Shown: piece by piece, positions 58,692-64,000 of the stretch | Numbering within the stretch: the stretch's first letter is position 1 | How the letters are laid out: each line of letters begins with the position of its first letter | Assembly: GCF_029946165.1 (NCBI RefSeq) | Contig: NZ_JAQSDZ010000025.1 | Span: 1 to 64,000 of the forward strand | Direction: 5' to 3' | DNA: 64,000 nt | Origin: Methylotenera sp. | GTDB lineage: Bacteria; Pseudomonadota; Gammaproteobacteria; Burkholderiales; Methylophilaceae | Program-made: the position numbers and the translations under genes | The notes under the pieces: model-generated | The model's input: the letters and a program-made list of their open reading frames with translations, nothing else | What the model was told of the DNA's origin: nothing | Database searches by the model: none

Positions 58692-59915
58692 ATGGCAGCA
58701 AATACTAAAGCCACGAAAGAAATCACATATTCTTGGGAGGGCAAAGATAAAAAAGGTAAAGTCATAAAAGGTGAGATACGCGCCACTAGTGAGTCTTTTG
58801 TTAACGCCACTCTGCGACGTCAAGGTATAACTGTTACAAAGATTAAAAAGCAAAGTAGTTTCACTAGCAAAGGGAAAGTATCAGATAAAGATATTACGCT
58901 GTTTACTCGTCAACTTGCGACCATGATGAAAGCAGGCGTTCCATTGTTACAATCTTTTGACATTGTAGGGAAAGGCCATAGTAATCCAGCCGTTGCAAAG
59001 CTTTTATTTGATATCAAATCTGACGTGGAAACTGGTAGCAGTATGAGCGCTGCCTTCCGAAAATATCCTCTTTATTTTGATGCCTTATTCTGTAATTTAA
59101 TTGGTGCGGGAGAAGCCGCAGGTATTCTAGATACGCTTCTTGATCGATTAGCGTCATACAAAGAAAAAATTCAAGCCATTAAATCAAAAATTAAATCTGC
59201 CCTATTTTACCCAGCCTCTATTATAGTCGTCGCATTTATCATCGTTGCGGTTATTATGATTTTCGTGGTTCCAGCTTTTAAGGATTTATTTAGCAGCTTC
59301 GGTGCAGAACTTCCAGGACCGACTTTAGTAGTAATGGCTATTTCAGATATATTCGTAGAGTGGTGGTGGGCGATTTTTGGATCTATTGGATTTGGTCTCT
59401 GGTTTTTCTTTTACAGTTGGAAAAGATCTTTAAGTATGCAATCCACTATGGATAGATTGATTTTAAAAGTTCCAGTTTTTGGGCCACTTATTCGTAAAGC
59501 AACCATTGCAAGATGGGCGCGAACTTTAGCCACGATGTTCACTGCGGGGGTACCTCTTGTAGAGGCATTAGACTCAGTTGCAGGTGCATCGGGTAATCGG
59601 GTTTACTATGACGCCACTAAAAAAATACAGAGTGAAATAAGCACTGGTACTAGCTTGACCGTAGCCATGCAAAATTCAGACGTATTTCCAAACATGGTAT
59701 TACAAATGACGTCTATTGGAGAAGAATCTGGCGCTTTAGATTCAATGCTAAGCAAAGTAGCTGACTTCTATGAAGCAGAGGTTGATGACGCCGTTGATGC
59801 ACTAGCAAGTTTAATGGAGCCAATGATAATGGTTGTACTTGGCACCTTGATTGGCGGGCTTGTTGTTGCCCTTTATCTTCCGATATTTAAACTAGGATCA
59901 GTAGTTGCAGGTTAA
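58692..59915 (+). CDS. pilC: type IV pilus inner-membrane platform protein PilC
   Basis: A 407-aa membrane protein (GspF family) with two T2SSF repeats, TRQLATMMKAGVPLLQSFDI and ARTLATMFTAGVPLVEALDS, and three hydrophobic segments (about 178-205, 218-240, 370-400). It connects PilB and PilT to the growing pilus. Co-transcribed with pilB. Confidence 0.94.
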   Translation: MAANTKATKEITYSWEGKDKKGKVIKGEIRATSESFVNATLRRQGITVTKIKKQSSFTSKGKVSDKDITLFTRQLATMMKAGVPLLQSFDIVGKGHSNPAVAKLLFDIKSDVETGSSMSAAFRKYPLYFDALFCNLIGAGEAAGILDTLLDRLASYKEKIQAIKSKIKSALFYPASIIVVAFIIVAVIMIFVVPAFKDLFSSFGAELPGPTLVVMAISDIFVEWWWAIFGSIGFGLWFFFYSWKRSLSMQSTMDRLILKVPVFGPLIRKATIARWARTLATMFTAGVPLVEALDSVAGASGNRVYYDATKKIQSEISTGTSLTVAMQNSDVFPNMVLQMTSIGEESGALDSMLSKVADFYEAEVDDAVDALASLMEPMIMVVLGTLIGGLVVALYLPIFKLGSVVAG

Positions 59916-59955
59916 AACAAAGCTATAAAATAAAATCTTAAGGTTGTTCCTAAGA

Positions 59956-59990
59956 AAAAATAGCGATTAATTTAGTCGCTATTTTTCTAT
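59956..59990. terminator. bidirectional terminator between pilC and dsbC
   Basis: AAAAATAGCGA / TCGCTATTTTT, an 11-bp stem with loop of nine, between convergent genes; the T-rich right arm continues into TCTATTT. Confidence 0.8.
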
Positions 59991-60021
59991 TTAATTTAAT
60001 ATCAAGAAACTTAGTTGATAC

Positions 60022-60756
60022 CTACTTCTTAGCAGAAGCCGAAACCAAAGCCTGTTCAATTTCCTTATAAGGTTGTGAACCAAGCATGCGTTTACCATTC
60101 TCAAAGAACAATGTAGGAGTGCTAGTAACGCCGATTTTTCTCGCAAGCTCTCCAATTCGCTCTATTGGCACTTCACAGTTTCCGACTGAACTTGGCAACT
60201 TACCATTTAGAATCCAGTCATTCCATGCTTTAACCCGATTACTTGCGCACCAAATTGCTTTAGATTTATTGGCAGAATCTGGATGTAATTGCTGAATCGG
60301 ATAAAGGAAAGTATAAACAGTCACATCAGTGATGTTGCTTAGCTCATTTTGCTCTAGACGTTTGCAATACGGGCAATCTACATCCGAAAATACAACTAAT
60401 TTACGGCTACCATTACCCTTTACCACTTTAATCGCTTGATCTAAAGGAAGAGTAGCGAAATCAATTTTATTTAACTCCTCCATACGCTCGCCTGTAATAT
60501 CCTTTTTTGTTTTCGGGTCAACGAGGTGGCCTTCTGCAATTAAAAAAGACATTTTTTCATCGGTATAAATAATCTGGCCACCCATAAAAACCTCATACAA
60601 ACCAGCAAAAGGTGTTTTTGTTACGCTATCAACTTTGAATTTTGGGTAAGCCGCTTCCACCGCTTTTTTAACACTGGCTTCATCGGCTATTGCATAGGTT
60701 GAAATTCCAGCGAATGCAACACTTAAAAAGGTAAGACTGATTAATTTCTTTAACAT
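60022..60756 (-). CDS. dsbC: thiol:disulfide interchange protein DsbC
   Basis: Periplasmic disulfide isomerase. Signal peptide 1-24 (cleavage after AIA), an N-terminal dimerisation domain (about 26-90) and a thioredoxin domain with DCPYCK, and the cis-Pro in STPTLFFENG. A second cysteine pair (IWCASN and VGNCEVP) is conserved in DsbC. Length 244 aa. Confidence 0.95.
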   Translation of the reverse strand: MLKKLISLTFLSVAFAGISTYAIADEASVKKAVEAAYPKFKVDSVTKTPFAGLYEVFMGGQIIYTDEKMSFLIAEGHLVDPKTKKDITGERMEELNKIDFATLPLDQAIKVVKGNGSRKLVVFSDVDCPYCKRLEQNELSNITDVTVYTFLYPIQQLHPDSANKSKAIWCASNRVKAWNDWILNGKLPSSVGNCEVPIERIGELARKIGVTSTPTLFFENGKRMLGSQPYKEIEQALVSASAKK

Positions 60757-60829
60757 GCAGTTTCCTTGATTTTGAATTAACTTATTTAATTGGTTTTAAT
60801 AATATCTGTTAGCGCTTAATCACAATATA

Positions 60830-62038
60830 TTAAAGTGATACTGCATTTGAAACTAACAGTTTTTTGATTGCTTGATGCTTAGTTGCAGATAATCCCCAGT
60901 TTCTCACTGTTTTTATTGCTGAGTTTTGAGTGTTAAACAAATGATAAAGGCTATCTGTTAACAACACCATATTCAAAATATCAACTTTTCTTGTGCGCGT
61001 ATATTGCTTGAGCAAACTACTATCATTTAATGCTTGATATTGATGCTTAGTTTTGAAAACATCCACTAAATCCACTACATCTCTGAAACCTAAATTAACG
61101 CCCTGACCAGCCATCGGATGAACCTGGTGCGCTGCATCGCCGATCAAAACCACGCTATCTTTTACCAATGTATTCGTTTTTTGTAAGTTCAATGGAAACT
61201 TTACCGCGGGACTGAGTAACTTAAAATCACCTAAGGTGCTATTGCCAGCCAACTTCACTGCATTGGTAAACTCATTTTCACTTAAGAGCAACAATGTATC
61301 AGCATAGTCGGTTGATACAGACCAAACAATAGAAATTGTATTATCAGACAGCGGCAGCCATGCCAAAATACTCGGATGATTTTCGGAATCTTGTAGAAAC
61401 CACTGCCTAGCAATATTGCCATGCCGCTTAGTCGCAGTAAAATTCGCGACTATCGCTGTTTGTTCATAAGACTTTTGCTGCATGGGCATGTTCAATTGTT
61501 GTCGCACCCAAGAATGACTGCCATCGGCGGCTAACAGCAAAGTACTTTCAATCGATAGTTGATCCGATAGCTGTAATGTAGCCTTATCTGGCGTGTTACT
61601 CACCGCTTCACATTGACTATTAAATCGCGTTTGAATGCCTAAAGTTTCAACTTGGTTAAGCAATGCCTGCATAAGCAATTTAGACTCGACGATATAGCCT
61701 AAACAATCTGCGTTCACATCGCTAGATGAGAGCGTGATTGGCCTCTGCTCGCCTGTTGAGCTATCAGCATTACCGAAGATTTCCATCGCTTGCATTAGGC
61801 CAATACGCGATTGATTCATTAATGACCATATACCTAAGTCTTGTAGCCATTGTGCATTCTTTGGACTAATCGCATAAATTCTTGCATCCCACGTTTCGTC
61901 TGCAAAATTGGCATCCCATGGATTTTTACTATCAATCAATACTACAGAAAAACCTGCTTGATGCATCGCAACAGCCGCGGCTAGACCTACTAAACCAGCG
62001 CCAACAACCGCCACATCGGTACGCAATATTTCACTCAT
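60830..62038 (-). CDS. ubiquinone-biosynthesis FAD monooxygenase, UbiI-like
   Basis: A 402-aa flavoprotein hydroxylase of the UbiH/COQ6 family. FAD-binding GAGLVGLAAAVAM (13-25), the middle motif LLLAADGSHSWVRQQL, and the C-terminal GDAAHQVHPMAGQGVNLGF. It overlaps ubiH by four bases. The order pepP-ubiH-this gene matches E. coli pepP-ubiH-ubiI, so C5 hydroxylation is most likely; UbiF or UbiM roles cannot be excluded from sequence alone. Confidence 0.88.
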   Translation of the reverse strand: MSEILRTDVAVVGAGLVGLAAAVAMHQAGFSVVLIDSKNPWDANFADETWDARIYAISPKNAQWLQDLGIWSLMNQSRIGLMQAMEIFGNADSSTGEQRPITLSSSDVNADCLGYIVESKLLMQALLNQVETLGIQTRFNSQCEAVSNTPDKATLQLSDQLSIESTLLLAADGSHSWVRQQLNMPMQQKSYEQTAIVANFTATKRHGNIARQWFLQDSENHPSILAWLPLSDNTISIVWSVSTDYADTLLLLSENEFTNAVKLAGNSTLGDFKLLSPAVKFPLNLQKTNTLVKDSVVLIGDAAHQVHPMAGQGVNLGFRDVVDLVDVFKTKHQYQALNDSSLLKQYTRTRKVDILNMVLLTDSLYHLFNTQNSAIKTVRNWGLSATKHQAIKKLLVSNAVSL

Positions 62039-63216
62039 TTTCCGTAACTCATTTTGCTGACTAAATGCTGCTTGATTGGCTTAATCATATCAAACAGGCC
62101 TAGCCCTGCACTTCTTAAGCCATTGACGCCAACAATATCATTAGAGAAAATATTCACCAGAAAATCAGTAAACAACAAACCGTTTTTAGTATCAGATTGA
62201 CGACTGGCAAGATATTCGTCCAACATTTTCTGATTGCCAAAATCTGCTGGCGCGGTAGTCGCAATTGTTTGCGCGAGAGATTCTGCATCCCGCAAACCAA
62301 CATTAAAGCCTTGCCCAGCAACGGGGTGCATGGTTTGGGCAGCATTACCAATAACCACCAAGTGCGGCGTTTCAGTTGTTTTTAATTGCGATAATTTTAA
62401 TGGAAATGCCATACGTTTTTCTACGCTTAGAAATTGCCCTACTCTATCGCCAAACTGTTCATGAAACTGTGCCAAAAACTCTGCATCACTCAATGCTAGC
62501 AATGTATTTATGTATTCTTTTTTTCCCGTCCAGACCAATGAAAAGTCGTTTGAATTTTGGCTCGCTCCATTAGGCAATAAAGCCATTGGGCCGTTCGCAG
62601 TAAAGCGCTCATAGGCAATATTATTATGTGGCAACTCCGCCCTGACTTTAGAAATCAGCGCATCGTGGCCATATTCTTTGGTTTCTTTAACTAGCCCAGC
62701 AATTTCGTCTAAGCTTCGACCACCATCTGCCAGCACCACTAAATGGCTATTTAAAGTTTGAGAATTACCTTGGTGGCAATAAGTCACGCTAGCATGAGCA
62801 TAGGTATGAGCGATATGTTCCGCTGAAGCTTCAAATACAAAGTTTACTAAAGGTTGACTTGCAAGCGCTGCATCCAACGCCTCACTTAACTTTCCGTAAG
62901 ACAATACATAGCCAAGCGCTTCTTGCTTGTAATCATGTGCTTGTAGTTTTGAACGACCAAGGCTACCTTTTTGTGAAACATGAATGGTATTAATAGCGGT
63001 AGCGCTTGTGGCCAAACTTCCCCAAACGCTTAGTTTTTCTAGAATGCGCTTACTGCCATATGACAAAGCCAGTGCCCTACTCTCAGTATAAGCAGCCTTT
63101 TGTTGACGCGCCTCAAGCACTGTCACAGCCACGCCTTGTTTTGCCAGCAATAGCGCTAAGGTCGCACCTACTGGCCCGCCACCCACGATGACAATATTTT
63201 CTACAATGTCGCTCAT
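62035..63216 (-). CDS. ubiH: 2-octaprenyl-6-methoxyphenol hydroxylase
   Basis: FAD monooxygenase for a ring hydroxylation in ubiquinone synthesis. GGGPVGATLALLLAKQGV (12-29) binds FAD; LVVLADGGRSL and GNAAQTMHPVAGQGFNVGLRDAE follow (motif HPVAGQG). Length 393 aa. Directly downstream of pepP as in E. coli, which supports UbiH over the other paralogues. Confidence 0.9.
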   Translation of the reverse strand: MSDIVENIVIVGGGPVGATLALLLAKQGVAVTVLEARQQKAAYTESRALALSYGSKRILEKLSVWGSLATSATAINTIHVSQKGSLGRSKLQAHDYKQEALGYVLSYGKLSEALDAALASQPLVNFVFEASAEHIAHTYAHASVTYCHQGNSQTLNSHLVVLADGGRSLDEIAGLVKETKEYGHDALISKVRAELPHNNIAYERFTANGPMALLPNGASQNSNDFSLVWTGKKEYINTLLALSDAEFLAQFHEQFGDRVGQFLSVEKRMAFPLKLSQLKTTETPHLVVIGNAAQTMHPVAGQGFNVGLRDAESLAQTIATTAPADFGNQKMLDEYLASRQSDTKNGLLFTDFLVNIFSNDIVGVNGLRSAGLGLFDMIKPIKQHLVSKMSYGK

Positions 63217-63230
63217 TTAATCTTTCATGC

Positions 63231-64000
63231 CTACTGATTGGCCATTAAGGCTTCAATATCCGCCACTGATTTAAGTGCATTTTTAGTCAACACTTCACAA
63301 CCGTCTTTCGTCACCAGCACATCATCTTCAATACGAATACCAATATTCCAAAAAGCTTCTGGTACATTTTCAGCAGGACGAATATAACAGCCAGGCTCAA
63401 CTGTCAGCGCCATATTGGGCATTAACATACGCCAATTACCCGCTTTACCTTTATATTCGCCTGCATCATGCACATCCAAACCTAACCAGTGCCCAGTGCG
63501 ATGCATATAGAACTGGCGGTAATCGCCATTTTCCAACACTGCTTCTTTGCTACCTTTGCACAATTTTAAATCAATAAAGCCTTGCACCAATACCTCTAGT
63601 GCCGCTTCATGTGGCGCATTCCAATGATTGCTTATATTAACCTTTGCAATCGCAGCAGCTTGCGAAGCCAGCACTAGCTCGTAAACATCTTTTTGTGCAG
63701 CGCTAAACTTACCATTCACGGGAAAAGTGCGCGTAATATCTGAGGCATAACCATCCAATTCGCAACCCGCATCAATCAGCAATAAGTCACCACCGTTCAA
63801 CTTAGCATTATTGGCGTTGTAATGCAGCGTGCAAGCATTGGCACCGCCTGCGACGATGCTGGTATACGCAGGCGCTTGTGCGCCATTACGGTAAAACTCG
63901 TGCAAAAACTCCGCTTCTACTTCATATTCCATGATATTGGGACTAGTAAAATTTGACCCGACAAACCTCATAGCACGGTTATGCGCGGCGGCGGCAATAT
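63231..64000 (-). CDS. pepP: Xaa-Pro aminopeptidase PepP (partial, 5' part outside the window)
   Basis: Metallopeptidase cleaving N-terminal residues before proline. The visible C-terminal catalytic domain has metal ligands in LLIDAGCELDGYASDITRTFP (DAG...D), MHRTGHWLGLDVHD, LTVEPGCYI and GIRIEDDVLV. The frame stays open to the right edge of the window (IAAAAHNRAMRFVG continues upstream of the first internal ATG), so the start lies beyond 64000. Heads the pepP-ubiH-ubiI-like operon. Confidence 0.93.
   Translation of the reverse strand, partial: IAAAAHNRAMRFVGSNFTSPNIMEYEVEAEFLHEFYRNGAQAPAYTSIVAGGANACTLHYNANNAKLNGGDLLLIDAGCELDGYASDITRTFPVNGKFSAAQKDVYELVLASQAAAIAKVNISNHWNAPHEAALEVLVQGFIDLKLCKGSKEAVLENGDYRQFYMHRTGHWLGLDVHDAGEYKGKAGNWRMLMPNMALTVEPGCYIRPAENVPEAFWNIGIRIEDDVLVTKDGCEVLTKNALKSVADIEALMANQ

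Overview
This 64 kb window is a contiguous piece of a Gram-negative chromosome with tightly packed housekeeping genes and little accessory DNA. Lipid A/KDO genes (lpxK, msbA, kdsB), ExbB/ExbD, the Lol system, type IV pilus genes, ubiquinone genes and the gene orders exbB-exbD-msbA-lpxK-kdsB, yqgE-ruvX-pyrR-pyrB-pyrC' and pepP-ubiH-ubiI point to a proteobacterium. The low G+C of the sequence, the Betaproteobacteria-like proteins and a MxaD-like periplasmic protein next to a YVTN propeller fit a methylotroph of the Methylophilaceae (Methylotenera-like). That placement is an inference, not a database result.

Layout. 1-12.6 kb, mostly minus strand: initiator tRNA with its own promoter, the envelope block kdsB / Trm112-like / lpxK / msbA / exbD / exbB, then comEC, lolD, one lolC/E-type permease, and a GAF-PAS-PAS-GGDEF-EAL protein. 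12.9-18.6 kb, plus strand: ribE, ribBA (C-terminal domain degenerate), yqgE, ruvX, pyrR, pyrB and a dihydroorotase-like pyrC' without its metal-binding histidines. 18.7-20.9 kb: pilU and pilT. 21-25.3 kb: yggS, proC, yggT and a dynamin-like GTPase. 25.4-34 kb: rng, maf, nudJ, mnmA, a TPR membrane protein, a small conserved protein, a GST, nadC and a stand-alone PilB/GspE-type ATPase. 34.3-38.7 kb: ilvB-ilvH-ilvC and psd.

38.7-46 kb is the only accessory-looking stretch. It holds REP-like inverted repeats at three or more sites, a hairpin cluster, a MITE-like element, rppH, a YVTN propeller lipoprotein, a MxaD-like protein behind a tandem-hairpin leader, the major pilin gene behind an excellent sigma-54 promoter, an O-antigen-ligase/PglL-type protein, a decayed cyclic-nucleotide-binding/rhodanese pseudogene and an intact metallo-beta-lactamase protein of class II cyclic-nucleotide phosphodiesterase type.

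46-64 kb returns to housekeeping: esterase, xseB-ispA-dxs, folE2, an MFS transporter, a DUF465 protein, aroC, a glutamine amidotransferase, rluE divergent from icd, a cold-shock gene with strong promoter and long leader, pilB-pilC, dsbC, and ubiI-like / ubiH / pepP (pepP runs off the right edge).

How it fits together: twitching and natural competence are represented by pilA, pilB, pilC, pilT, pilU and comEC scattered over six loci. Pyrimidine, riboflavin, branched-chain amino acid, isoprenoid and ubiquinone synthesis are the main metabolic themes. I found no CRISPR array, prophage, insertion sequence or rRNA operon. The most interesting items are the eroding cyclic-nucleotide module (43.8-45.7 kb), the REP family with compensatory stem changes, the sigma-54 pilA promoter beside a putative pilin glycosyltransferase, and two metabolic enzymes that keep a catalytically dead domain.
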